This document shows, one piece after another, positions 44,000-55,617 of a stretch of DNA of 64,000 nucleotides. A model generated the notes under the pieces. That model was given only the letters and a program-made list of their open reading frames with translations. It made no database searches and was not told where the DNA came from. The stretch covers positions 8,402,931-8,466,930 of the forward strand of contig OY755047.1 in assembly GCA_963576565.1 (NCBI GenBank), in the 5' to 3' direction. Position 1 is the stretch's first letter. Each line of letters starts with the position of its first letter. Position numbers and translations under genes: made by a program. This DNA comes from Aspidapion aeneum. Taxonomy: Eukaryota > Arthropoda > Insecta > Coleoptera > Brentidae.

Positions 44000-44203
44000 C
44001 CTAGTAGCTTCGTTGTATCCGATTATCACAGCCGTATACCATTGCGTAGTCCCTTCAGCCCTGTACACTTCGACCCTGTAGCCCACCAGAACGCTGGGCG
44101 TGGTCAGCAGGATACGCTGCCCATCTTGCAGCTCGCTCCACCGTTTCACGGCTAAACGTAGCTCCGGATAGTCTCGAAGGCCACGTAACGACGTATCCCA
44201 CTC
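44000..44203 (-). CDS. KDM3/JMJD1-type histone demethylase, internal exon (first seen)
   Basis: The minus-strand exon of 204 bases (68 codons, phase 0 at both ends) lies between an acceptor (AATATTTGTTTCAG) and a donor (AGG|GTGAGT). It encodes EWDTSLRGLRDYPELRLAVK, RWSELQDGQRILLTTPSVL and VGYRVEVYRAEGTTQWYTAV, ending NEATR. GYRV.VYR.....TQW.T..I matches the conserved N-terminal module of JMJD1C, a member of the KDM3 family of JmjC H3K9 demethylases. The known family proteins have roughly 150-200 residues before this point, so further 5' exons must lie above 44203. A gene symbol is withheld because paralogue identity cannot be set from three exons. Confidence 0.88.
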
Positions 44204-44529
44204 CTGAAACAAATATTTTGGTTATGCCCGGGCTGAATAAAGCGTGATGCACAAGTTTTTGGGTTTTAACATTTCTACGGCCCATATTATCAAAGATTTT
44301 TGAGAAAACATAAATGACATTATATAAACGTTATATCAGAGTTATATAAAAGTTAGGTACTTATATAAAAGTTATTTAACAAAGTAGAAAAACGTCCCTG
44401 AGCTACCCCCTAATACCTCTTGTAATGCATAAGTTTTTGGGTTTTAAAATTTCTAGGGCCTATATTATTTATAAATTCTTTGAGAAAGCAATTCTATAAA
44501 ACATAAATGTCAAATTAATTATATAAACC
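44204..44529. other. Intron, no feature seen
   Basis: AT-rich intron sequence upstream (in gene direction) of the exon, with the phrase CACAAGTTTTTGGGTTTTAA recurring near 44249 and 44430. Confidence 0.4.
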
Positions 44530-44770
44530 TATATAAGTATTTTATACGTAAGTTGTAAAAAAAGTTATACAAAAGTTATATAAAAATTATATAAAAGTTA
44601 TATAAAGGTTATATAAAAGTTATATAAAGGTTATGTAAAAGTTATATAAAAGTTCTATAAAATTTATATAAAAGTTATATAAAAGTTCTATAAAATGTAT
44701 ATAAAAGTTATATAAAATTTATTTAAAGGTATATAAAGTTTATATAAAAGTTATATAAAAGTTACTTTTT
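44530..44770. repeat. Short tandem repeat of TTATATAAAAG
   Basis: About 20 imperfect units of 11-12 bases, variants including TTATATAAAGG and TTCTATAAAAT. Confidence 0.85.
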
Positions 44771-44802
44771 AAAAAGGTATATTTGTAGAAAACTTTATAA
44801 AA

Positions 44803-46060
44803 ATTACTATATAAAAATTTTGTTGAAAAGTAATTTTAGGTATAGTTTTTGCAAAGTCACTTGAATAACTCCTAATACGGGGTTCTATCGATTTCATGAA
44901 ATTTTGCTTCATTCTGCCCTTTAAAAGTTATCCAAATTCATTTAAAATCTTCCTGGTATAATTTCAACCCTACCGACAGAGAAGAGGCGCAGCTCTTTGC
45001 GGTCCGGCCACAAAGTATTTGTTTTTCGACCGACCGAGCCCAGGTGGATAGACGGCACCTGATTGGCAGATTTTTTTGAGATGCGCTTTTAATTTGCTCT
45101 TAGGTGTGCTTTTCGGAACCCCTTTAGTCGGCAGTATGCAGAGTTAGAAAATAAATCAGTGTCGTTCCTGTAGGTGTAGCAATAGAAAGTTTTATTATCT
45201 ATTTTTATTTCTTTAGTTTACCCCATATCATTTTCTAAAAAGGATATGCCGATGGTCTGCTTTTATCTTTGTTCAACTGACTTTGCAAAAACTATAGTTC
45301 TCTATTTTTTATTTTTTCTGATAGCGATATATGTAACAGTTTATTATTAAAACACCTCGTACAATTAAGCAAAAAGCTTCTTCAAAGTTTCTAATCCAAA
45401 GCTTTTTCAATTTTTTTTACAAACGATCGAAAAACTTTTGCCCAAGTAAAAACTTTATTTCTGAATAAACTTTACAAATTACTTTTTATTCGATTAAAGA
45501 GGAAACTTCCGAAGTTAAAGTTGGGAAACTCTTCGCAGAGAGTTCAGAGTTTGATCTTGCATAAAAAATCGCATGGAAAATTTTCCAAAATGTGTAAATA
45601 TAATATATAATATTTATTCTTAGAGTAAGAAAAAAATAAAGAGAAGTAAACAACCGCGGCCCCGTACAAATTTTTCGCTATTCGTGGCGGTCATTCCTAA
45701 AAACTTAGAATTTACAGAATCCCCGGCGATGGCAACATAGCTGCGTCACTGAAATCACCTTGCAAAAACCAAACTAGACTGAATTTTCACAATATTTTCA
45801 TAAACATAGCACTTCTTGTTTATTTTTACGTCCAACTAAGTTCTTTTTTACAAAAACAAAACTCAACACACAGTAAAAAACTCCAAAAACTCAATACAAT
45901 CCGAGTCCGACGGCCAAGACAACACTGCATTTAATACAAACACATGTTACTGTCAGTGTCGACCTTAGAGCTTAGGAAACTTTGGGCAAATGGTTCACGA
46001 CTTGGGGGCCACCTAATTAAACTTTTTTTTTTTCGAACCGAACTTTAAAAATTCATATTT
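44803..46060. repeat. E block, longest copy (about 1.26 kb)
   Basis: The sequence from CTATATAAAAATTTTGTTG through CGAACCGAACTTTAAAAATTC is the longest version of a block found four more times inside the satellite (46845-47420, 48047-48860, 51961-52540, 54503-55082). The other copies lack its left part or an internal ~455 bases. It contains AGAGGAAACTTCCGAAGTTA, AACCGCGGCCCCGTAC and TCCCCGGCGATGGCAACATA. It has no protein-coding frame of note and its origin is unknown. Confidence 0.75.
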
Positions 46061-49055
46061 GAGAAGCTAAACATTTTACGAAAAAAAGCACCGAGTTGTG
46101 GTATTGTCGGGTCATGTAGATGCTAAAAAACCACACAGTGATTTGAGATTCCGAAAAACGTCATTTACGGTTTTTCATTGTTTGAAATCCCATAACCTCC
46201 AAATATCGAAACTGAAAATTAATACTTCAGAAACTAAATATTTTACGAAGAAAAGTACCTAGTTGTGGTATTGTCGGGTCATGTAGATGCAAAAAACCAT
46301 ACAGTGATTCGAAATTCCGAAAAACGTCATTTACGATTTTTCAGGGTTTGACATCCCATATCGAAACTTTGAAAATTCATATTTCAGAAATTAAACTTTT
46401 TACGAAAAAAAGCACCGAGTTGTGGTATTGTCGGGTCATGTAGATGCGAAAAAACCACACAGTGATTTGAGATTCCGAAAAACGTCATTTACGGTTTTTC
46501 AGGGTTTGAAATCCCATAAGCTCCAAATATCGAAACTTTGAAAATTCATATTTCAGAAACTAAACATTTTACGAAAAAAAGCACCGAGTTGTGGTATTGT
46601 CGGGTCATTTAGATGCGAAAAAACCTCACAGTGATTTGAGATTCCGAAAAACGTCATTTACGGTTTTTCAGGGTTTGAAATCCCATAAGCTCCAAATATC
46701 GAAACTTTGAAAATTCATATTTCAGAAACTAAACATTTTACGAAAAAAAGCATCGAGTTGTGGTATTGTCGGGTCATGTAGATGCGAAAAAACCACACAG
46801 TGATTTGAGATTCCGAAAAACGTCATTTACGGTTTTTCAGGGTTCATTAAAGAGGAAACTTCCGAAGTTAAAGTTGGGAAACTCTTCGCAGAGAGTTCAG
46901 AGTTTGATTTTGCATAAAAAATCGCATGAAAAATTTTCCAAAATGTGTAAATATAATATATAATATTTATTCTTAGAGTAAGAAAAAAATAAAGAGAAGT
47001 AATCAACCGCGGCCCCGTATATATTTTTCGCTATTCGTGGCGGTCATTCCTAAAAACTTAGAATTTACAGAATCCCCGGCGATGGCAACATAGCTGCGTC
47101 ACTGAAATCACCTTACAAAAACCAAACTAGACTGAATTTTCACAATATTTTCATAAACATAGCACTTCTTGTTTATTTTTACGTCCAACTAAGTTCTTTT
47201 TTACAAAAACAAAACTCAACACACAGTAAAAACCAAAAACTCAATACAATCCGGGTCCGACGGCCAAGACAACACTGCATTTAATACAAACACATGTTAC
47301 TGTCAGTGTCGACCTTAGAGCTTAGGAAACTTTGGGCTAACGGTTCACGACTAATGGGCCACCTAATTAAACTTTTTTTTTCTTTCGAACCGAACCGAAC
47401 CGAACTTTACAAATTCATATTTCAGAAACTAAACATTTTACGAAAAAAAGCACCGAGTTGTGGTATTGTCGGGTCATGTAGATGCGAAAAAAACACACAG
47501 TGATTTGAGATTCCGAAAAACGTCATTTACGGTTTTTCAATCCCATAAGCTCCAAACATCGAAACTTTGAAAATTCATATTTCAGAAACTAAATATTTTA
47601 CGAAGAAAAGCACCGAGTTGTGATATTGTCGAGTCATGTAGATGCGAAAAAACCACACAGTGATTTGAGATTCCGAAAAACGTCATTTACGGCTTTTCAG
47701 GGTTTGAAATCCCATAAGCTCCAAATATCGAAACTTTGAAAATTCATATTTCAGAAACTAAACATTTTACGAAGAAAAGCACCGAGTTGTGGTATTGTCG
47801 GGTCATGTAGATGCAAAAAAACCCTACAGTGATTCGAGATTCCGAAAAACGTCATTTACGGTTTTTCAGGGTTTGAAATCCCATAAGCTCCAAATATCGA
47901 AACTTTGAAAATTCATATTTCAGAAACTAAACATTTTACGAAGAAAAGCACCGAGTTGTGGTATTGTCGGGTCATCTAGATGCGAAAAAACCACACAGTG
48001 ATTTGATATTCCAAAAAACGTCATTTACGGTTTTTCAGGGTATGAAATCTCACTACTATATAAAAATTTTGTTGAAAAGTAATTTTAGGTATTTATCTAT
48101 TTTTTATCTTTTCTAATAGCGATATATGTAACAGTTTATTTTTAAAACACCTCGTACAATTAAGCAAAAAGCTTCTTCAAAGTTTCTAATCCAAAGCTTT
48201 TTCAATTTTTTTACAAACGATCGAAAAACTTTTGCCCAAGTAAAAACTTTATTTCTGAATAAACTTTACAAATTACTTTTTATTCGATTAAAGAGGAAAC
48301 TTCCGAAGTTAAAGTTGGGAAACTCTTCTCAGAGAGTTCAGAGTTTGATCTTGCAAAAAAAATCGCATGAAAAATTTTCCAAAATGTGTAAATATAATAT
48401 ATAATATTTATTCTTAGAGTAAGAAAAAAATAAAGAGAAGTAATCAATCGCGGCCCCGTACAAATTTTTCGCTATTCGTGGCGGTCATTCCTAAAAACTT
48501 AGAATTTACAGAATCCCCGGCGATGGCAACATAGCTGCGTCACTGAAATCACCTTACAAAAACCAAACTAGGCTGAATTTTCACAATATTTTCATAAACA
48601 TAGCACTTCTTGTTTATTTTTACGTCCAACTAAGTTCTTTTTTAGAAAAACAAAACTCAACACACAGTAAAAACCAAAAACTCAATACAATCCGGGTCCG
48701 ACGGCCAAGACAACACTGCATTTAATACAAACACATGTTACTGTCAGTGACGACCTTAGAGCTTAGGACACTGGGCTAACGGTTCACGACTTGGGGGCCA
48801 CCTAATTAAACTTTTTTTTTCTTTCGAACCGAACCGAACCGAACGTTAAAAATTCAGAAACTAAACATTTTAGGAAAAAAGCACCGAGTTGTGGTATTGT
48901 CGGGTCATGTAGATGCGAAAAAACCACACAGTGATTTGAGATTCCGAAAAACGTCATTTACGGTTTTTCATTGTTTGAAATCCCATAAGCTCCAAATATC
49001 GAAACTTTGAAAATTCATATTTCAGAAACTAAACATTTCGCGAAGAAAAGCACCG
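46061..49055 (+). repeat. 169-bp satellite with two E-block insertions
   Basis: Monomers start GAGTTGTGGTATTGTCGGG and carry CACACAGTGATTTGAGATTC, AAAACGTCATTTACGG and AATCCCATAAGCTCCAAATA. E blocks interrupt at 46845-47420 and 48047-48860. Several monomers here are shortened or diverged (for example lacking the AGCTCCAA part), more than in the right-hand array. Frames such as 46760-46963 span satellite and E block and are not genes. Confidence 0.92.
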
Positions 49056-50998
49056 CAGCAAGTTTTAAACAAAGTCTGTCAGAAAAAATAAACCTATCAG
49101 TACCATTGCAAACACCAGAACAAATCGATAAAGAAGTTGAATATTTTGTTACAAATATTCAACAAGCAGCTTGGGAAAACAGTCCAAAACCAAAGATAAT
49201 TTTTAAGGGCAAAAACTATGCAAAGGAAATTAGAGACCTTATATTGGAAAAAAGGAAACTAAGAAGAAAGTGGCAGCAAAGCCGTGATCCTCGGGACAAA
49301 ACAAATCTCAACAACATGACGCAGCGCATTAGGCGAGAAATTCTAGTAATAAAAAATGAATCTATTAACCATTTTCTTAATGACCTTACAGATGATAAAA
49401 ATACCGACTATTCCCTTTGGAAAGCAACCAAAGATTTTAAGAGACCAATTATCCAAATTCCACCCATACGAAAATCTAACAACCAGTGGGCAAGGAGTAA
49501 CGAAGAAAAAGCAGATATTTTTGCAAGTCATTTAGAAAAAACATTTCAGCCCCACGAAGCACCAGATGAACACTTTCATTTAAATGAACCCCATCAAATC
49601 GAGGACCATATTAAGCTTACATCACCAAAAGAAATATTAACAGAAATCAAAAATATTAATTCGAAAAAAGCCCCAGGGTATGATCTTATTAACGGGGTAG
49701 TCATAAAACAACTCCCCAGAAAAGCTATCGTAAAACTATGCAACCTAATTAATGCGTCTTTTAGGCTTAGGTATGTACCTAAACTGTGGAAAGTTGCAGA
49801 AGTTATCATGATTCCAAAACCGGGAAAACCACTCCATGACGTGTCATCTTACAGGCCAATATCTTTGCTGCCAATTATATCCAAGCTCTATGAAAAATTA
49901 TTGCTTAAAAGAATAAAACCCATCATAGAAAGACAAGAAATTATTCCATCTCATCAATTTGGTTTTCGAGACAAGCATTCCACGATAGATCAAGTACACA
50001 GAATTACTAATATAATAGAAAAAGCACTAGAAGAGGGAAAAGTTTGTTCTGCAGTTTTTCTAGATGTAGCACAAGCATTTGACAAAGTGTGGCATGAAGG
50101 CCTTAATTTTAAACTAAAACGGTTTCTGCCAAAACAATATTCGGATATTTTGGAATCATACATATCTGATAGACATTTTAGAGTAAAACAGGAAGACTCA
50201 TACTCAAATTTAAGAGAAATTCAAGCAGGCGTGCCCCAGGGTAGCGTACTAGGCCCTTATCTATACTTATTATTCACTTGTGATATCCCAAAGCCAGAAA
50301 ATTGTCACTTAGCAACATTTGCCGATGATACTGGTTTATTGACGGTAGAAAAATCTATTGAAAAATGCATAGAAAAACTTCAGGATTCAGTCACCCAAGT
50401 TCACAGTTGGACCACAAAGTGGCGAATAAAATTAAATGAAACCAAATCAATTCATGTTGATTTTACAAACAAAAATATAAATCACATACAAATAACAATT
50501 AACAACATTCCAGTACCATATTCGAATCAGGCAAAATATCTAGGTATGACACTTGATGCCAAATTGCGCTGGAAAGCACATGTTAAGAAAAAAAAGGAAG
50601 AACTTGAGATAAGGTATAGAAAAATGAACTGGCTAATTGGAAGGAAGTCCAATTTAACAATTCATAATAAGTTACTGCTTTATAGACAAATACTGAAACC
50701 AGTATGGACATATGGTATTCAACTATGGGGTTGTGCTAAAGAGAGTAACATTCTAGTTGTACAGAGATTTCAAAATAAAGTATTAAGAAACATTGTGAAT
50801 GCACCTTGGTACGTTCGAAATAGTGACCTTCATCGAGATCTAAAAATCGAAACTGTAGCAGAGACTATAAAAAAGTACGCAAAAAGCCATGAAGATAGAC
50901 TCCATCGGCATGTGAATGTGGAAGCAATTCAGCTTCTAGACAATACTATGCTAGTTCGAAGACTAAAAAGAGTGAAGCCGTTTGAGCTAGTAAACTAA
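49007..50998 (+). CDS. Jockey-clade retrotransposon ORF2, reverse transcriptase complete, endonuclease lost
   Basis: The open frame of 663 codons; the first ~16 (from ATG 49007) are translated satellite, and element sequence begins at 49056. Next come the connector (RKLRRKWQQSRD), reverse transcriptase with KAPGYDLI, MIPKPGKP and SYRPISLLPIISKLYEKLL, the first catalytic Asp at 353 (FLDVAQAFDKVWHEGL), QAGVPQGSVLGP at 406-417 and FADD with Asp 440-441. YLGMTLDAKLRWKAHV and WTYGIQLWGCA follow. Full-length jockey ORF2 also has an N-terminal APE endonuclease, absent here by 5' truncation. There is no stop or frameshift in the remaining ORF. The 3' UTR and A-rich tail end at about 51199. The flanks show the target duplication. 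Confidence 0.93.
   Translation: MKIHISETKHFAKKSTAASFKQSLSEKINLSVPLQTPEQIDKEVEYFVTNIQQAAWENSPKPKIIFKGKNYAKEIRDLILEKRKLRRKWQQSRDPRDKTNLNNMTQRIRREILVIKNESINHFLNDLTDDKNTDYSLWKATKDFKRPIIQIPPIRKSNNQWARSNEEKADIFASHLEKTFQPHEAPDEHFHLNEPHQIEDHIKLTSPKEILTEIKNINSKKAPGYDLINGVVIKQLPRKAIVKLCNLINASFRLRYVPKLWKVAEVIMIPKPGKPLHDVSSYRPISLLPIISKLYEKLLLKRIKPIIERQEIIPSHQFGFRDKHSTIDQVHRITNIIEKALEEGKVCSAVFLDVAQAFDKVWHEGLNFKLKRFLPKQYSDILESYISDRHFRVKQEDSYSNLREIQAGVPQGSVLGPYLYLLFTCDIPKPENCHLATFADDTGLLTVEKSIEKCIEKLQDSVTQVHSWTTKWRIKLNETKSIHVDFTNKNINHIQITINNIPVPYSNQAKYLGMTLDAKLRWKAHVKKKKEELEIRYRKMNWLIGRKSNLTIHNKLLLYRQILKPVWTYGIQLWGCAKESNILVVQRFQNKVLRNIVNAPWYVRNSDLHRDLKIETVAETIKKYAKSHEDRLHRHVNVEAIQLLDNTMLVRRLKRVKPFELVN
49046..49055. 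other. Target-site duplication of the jockey insertion, left
   Basis: AAAAGCACCG of a satellite monomer stands directly before the element and again at 51200-51209 after its A-rich tail, where the satellite resumes in register. This is the footprint of target-primed reverse transcription. Confidence 0.88.
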
Positions 50999-51199
50999 GT
51001 GAATTACACATAAAACAAAATAATGCTATAAACACAACACAATTGTGAGTTACAGACTAAACAAAGCGGGGAGAACTGTTGAGTGAACCCTAAGTTTAAA
51101 TCTGACTTTTCTAGTAAATTAAGTTAAAACAAAATTGCTAATTAGTCTTACTGACTAGATTGTAATAAAAAAAACACAGTGTGTTTGACAAATAAAAAA

Positions 51200-53075
51200 A
51201 AAAGCACCGAGTTGTGATATTGTCGGGTCATGTAGATGCGAAAAAACCACACAGTGATTTGAGATTCCGAAAAACGTCATTTACGGCTTTTCAGGGTTTG
51301 AAATCCCATAAGCTCCAAATATCGAAACTTTGAAAATTAATATTTCAGACACTAAATATTTTACGAAGAAAAGCACCTAGTTGTGGTATTGTCGGGTCAT
51401 GTAGATGCAAAAAAACCATACAGTGATTCGAGATTCCGAAAAACGTCATTTACGGTTTTCCAGGGTTTGACATCCCATATCGAAACTTTGAAAATTCATA
51501 TTTCAGAAACTAAACATTTTACGAAAAAAAGCACCGAGTTGTGGTATTGTCGGGCCATGTAGATGCGAAAAAACCACACAGTGATTTGAGATTCCGAAAA
51601 ACGTCATTTATGGTTTTTCAGGGTTTCAAATCCCATAAGCTTCAAATATCAAAACTTTGAAAATTCATATTTCAGAAACTAAACATTTTACGAAAAAAAG
51701 CACCGAGTTGTGGTATTGTCGGGTCATTTAGATGCGAAAAAACCTCACAGTGATTTGAGATTCCGAAAAACGTCATTTACGGTTTTTCAGGGTTTGAAAT
51801 CCCATAAGCTCCAAATATCGAAACTTTGAAAATTCATATTTCAGAAACTAAACATTTTACGAAAAAAAGCATCGAGTTGTGGTATTGTCGGGTCATGTAG
51901 ATGCGAAAAAACCACACAGTGATTTGAGATTCCGAAAAACGTCATTTACGGTTTTTCAGGGTTCATTAAAGAGGAAACTTCCGAAGTTAAAGTTGGGAAA
52001 CTCTTCGCAGAGAGTTCAGAGTTTGATCTTGCATAAAAAATCGCATGAAAAATTTTCCAAAATGTGTAAATATAATATATAATATTTATTCTTAGAGTAA
52101 GAAAAAAATAAAGAGAAGTAATCAACCGCGGCCCCGTACATATTTTTCGATATTCGTGGCGGTCATTCCTAAAAACTTAGAATTTACAGAATCCCCGGCG
52201 ATGGCAACATAGCTGCGTCACTGAAATCACCTTACAAAAACCAAACTAGACTGAATTTTCACAATATTTTCATAAACATAGCACTTCTTGTTTATTTTTA
52301 CGTCCAACTAAGTTCTTTTTTACAAAAACAAAACTCAACAAACAGTAAAAACCAAAAACTCAATACAATCCGAGTCCGACGGCCAAGACAACACTGCATT
52401 TAATACAAATATATGTTACTGTCAGTGTCGACCTTAGAGCTTAGGAAACTTTGGGCTAACGGTTCACGACTTGGGGGCCACCTAATTAAACTTTTTTTTT
52501 CTTTCGAACCGAACCGAACCAAACTTTAAAAATTCATATTTTAGAAACTAAACATTTTACGAAAAAAAGCACCGAGTTGTGGTATTGTCGGGTCATGGAG
52601 GTGTGAAAAAACCATACAGTGATTCAAGATTCCGAAAAACGTCATTTACGGCTTTTCAGGGTTTGAAATCCCATAAGCTCCAAATATCGAAACTGAAAAT
52701 TAATATTTCAGAAACTAAATATTTTACGAAGAAAAGCACCTAGTTGTGGTATTGTCGGGTCATGTAGATGCAAAAAAACCATACAGTGATTCGAGATTCC
52801 GAAAAACGTCATTTACGGTTTTTCAGGGTTTGACATCCCATATCGAAACTTTGAAAATTCATATTTCAGAAACTAAACATTTTACAAAAAAAAGCACCGA
52901 GTTGTGGTATTGTCGGGTCATGTAGATGCGAAAAAACCACACAGTGATTTGAGATTCCGAAAAACGTCATTTACGGTTTTTCAGGGTTTGAAATCCCATA
53001 AGCTCCAATTATCGAAACTTTGAAAATTCATATTTCAGAAACTAAACATTTTACGAAAAAAAGCACCGAGTTGTG
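51200..53075 (+). repeat. Satellite plus E block, first copy of a 2542-bp tandem duplication (part)
   Basis: Satellite monomers 51200-51960, E block 51961-52540, satellite 52541-53075. Together with the jockey 3' end from 50536 this is the unit repeated at 53078-55617. Confidence 0.92.
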
Positions 53076-53077
53076 CT

Positions 53078-53540
53078 ATATCTAGGTATGACACTTGATG
53101 CCAAATTGCGCTGGAAAGCACATGTTAAGAAAAAAAAGGAAGAACTTGAGATAAGGTATAGAAAAATGAACTGGCTAATTGGAAGGAAGTCCAATTTAAC
53201 AATTCATAATAAGTTACTGCTTTATAGACAAATACTGAAACCAGTATGGACATATGGTATTCAACTATGGGGTTGTGCTAAAGAGAGTAACATTCTAGTT
53301 GTACAGAGATTTCAAAATAAAGTATTAAGAAACATTGTGAATGCACCTTGGTACGTTCGAAATAGTGACCTTCATCGAGATCTAAAAATCGAAACTGTAG
53401 CAGAGACTATAAAAAAGTACGCAAAAAGCCATGAAGATAGACTCCATCGGCATGTGAATGTGGAAGCAATTCAGCTTCTAGACAATACTATGCTAGTTCG
53501 AAGACTAAAAAGAGTGAAGCCGTTTGAGCTAGTAAACTAA
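53078..53540 (+). pseudogene. Jockey C-terminus duplicated with the satellite
   Basis: Starting at ATATCTAGGTATGACACTTG the sequence repeats 50536-50998 without a difference that I can see. It preserves the C-terminal 150 residues of the retrotransposon ORF but no reverse transcriptase palm. It was made by duplication of DNA, not by a separate retrotransposition: the left edge joins directly to a satellite monomer with two extra bases (53076-53077) and no target duplication. Confidence 0.92.
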
Positions 53541-55617
53541 GTGAATTACACATAAAACAAAATAATGCTATAAACACAACACAATTGTGAGTTACAGACT
53601 AAACAAAGCGGGGAGAACTGTTGAGTGAACCCTAAGTTTAAATCTGACTTTTCTAGTAAATTAAGTTAAAACAAAATTGCTAATTAGTCTTACTGACTAG
53701 ATTGTAATAAAAAAAACACAGTGTGTTTGACAAATAAAAAAAAAAGCACCGAGTTGTGATATTGTCGGGTCATGTAGATGCGAAAAAACCACACAGTGAT
53801 TTGAGATTCCGAAAAACGTCATTTACGGCTTTTCAGGGTTTGAAATCCCATAAGCTCCAAATATCGAAACTTTGAAAATTAATATTTCAGACACTAAATA
53901 TTTTACGAAGAAAAGCACCTAGTTGTGGTATTGTCGGGTCATGTAGATGCAAAAAAACCATACAGTGATTCGAGATTCCGAAAAACGTCATTTACGGTTT
54001 TCCAGGGTTTGACATCCCATATCGAAACTTTGAAAATTCATATTTCAGAAACTAAACATTTTACGAAAAAAAGCACCGAGTTGTGGTATTGTCGGGCCAT
54101 GTAGATGCGAAAAAACCACACAGTGATTTGAGATTCCGAAAAACGTCATTTATGGTTTTTCAGGGTTTCAAATCCCATAAGCTTCAAATATCAAAACTTT
54201 GAAAATTCATATTTCAGAAACTAAACATTTTACGAAAAAAAGCACCGAGTTGTGGTATTGTCGGGTCATTTAGATGCGAAAAAACCTCACAGTGATTTGA
54301 GATTCCGAAAAACGTCATTTACGGTTTTTCAGGGTTTGAAATCCCATAAGCTCCAAATATCGAAACTTTGAAAATTCATATTTCAGAAACTAAACATTTT
54401 ACGAAAAAAAGCATCGAGTTGTGGTATTGTCGGGTCATGTAGATGCGAAAAAACCACACAGTGATTTGAGATTCCGAAAAACGTCATTTACGGTTTTTCA
54501 GGGTTCATTAAAGAGGAAACTTCCGAAGTTAAAGTTGGGAAACTCTTCGCAGAGAGTTCAGAGTTTGATCTTGCATAAAAAATCGCATGAAAAATTTTCC
54601 AAAATGTGTAAATATAATATATAATATTTATTCTTAGAGTAAGAAAAAAATAAAGAGAAGTAATCAACCGCGGCCCCGTACATATTTTTCGATATTCGTG
54701 GCGGTCATTCCTAAAAACTTAGAATTTACAGAATCCCCGGCGATGGCAACATAGCTGCGTCACTGAAATCACCTTACAAAAACCAAACTAGACTGAATTT
54801 TCACAATATTTTCATAAACATAGCACTTCTTGTTTATTTTTACGTCCAACTAAGTTCTTTTTTACAAAAACAAAACTCAACAAACAGTAAAAACCAAAAA
54901 CTCAATACAATCCGAGTCCGACGGCCAAGACAACACTGCATTTAATACAAATATATGTTACTGTCAGTGTCGACCTTAGAGCTTAGGAAACTTTGGGCTA
55001 ACGGTTCACGACTTGGGGGCCACCTAATTAAACTTTTTTTTTCTTTCGAACCGAACCGAACCAAACTTTAAAAATTCATATTTTAGAAACTAAACATTTT
55101 ACGAAAAAAAGCACCGAGTTGTGGTATTGTCGGGTCATGGAGGTGTGAAAAAACCATACAGTGATTCAAGATTCCGAAAAACGTCATTTACGGCTTTTCA
55201 GGGTTTGAAATCCCATAAGCTCCAAATATCGAAACTGAAAATTAATATTTCAGAAACTAAATATTTTACGAAGAAAAGCACCTAGTTGTGGTATTGTCGG
55301 GTCATGTAGATGCAAAAAAACCATACAGTGATTCGAGATTCCGAAAAACGTCATTTACGGTTTTTCAGGGTTTGACATCCCATATCGAAACTTTGAAAAT
55401 TCATATTTCAGAAACTAAACATTTTACAAAAAAAAGCACCGAGTTGTGGTATTGTCGGGTCATGTAGATGCGAAAAAACCACACAGTGATTTGAGATTCC
55501 GAAAAACGTCATTTACGGTTTTTCAGGGTTTGAAATCCCATAAGCTCCAATTATCGAAACTTTGAAAATTCATATTTCAGAAACTAAACATTTTACGAAA
55601 AAAAGCACCGAGTTGTG
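53541..55617 (+). repeat. Second copy of the 2542-bp duplication (3' UTR, satellite, E block)
   Basis: Jockey 3' UTR 53541-53741, satellite to 54502, E block 54503-55082, satellite to 55617, each 2542 bases from its partner. Frame 54421-54624 repeats 51879-52082 exactly. Confidence 0.92.

Noticed and set aside
46760..46963. 67-codon frame repeated at 51879 and 54421
   Set aside because: It spans satellite/E-block junctions; identical copies reflect DNA duplication, not protein conservation.
49007..49055. ATG at 49007 as the true start of the jockey ORF
   Set aside because: These codons are satellite sequence outside the insertion; the element is 5'-truncated.
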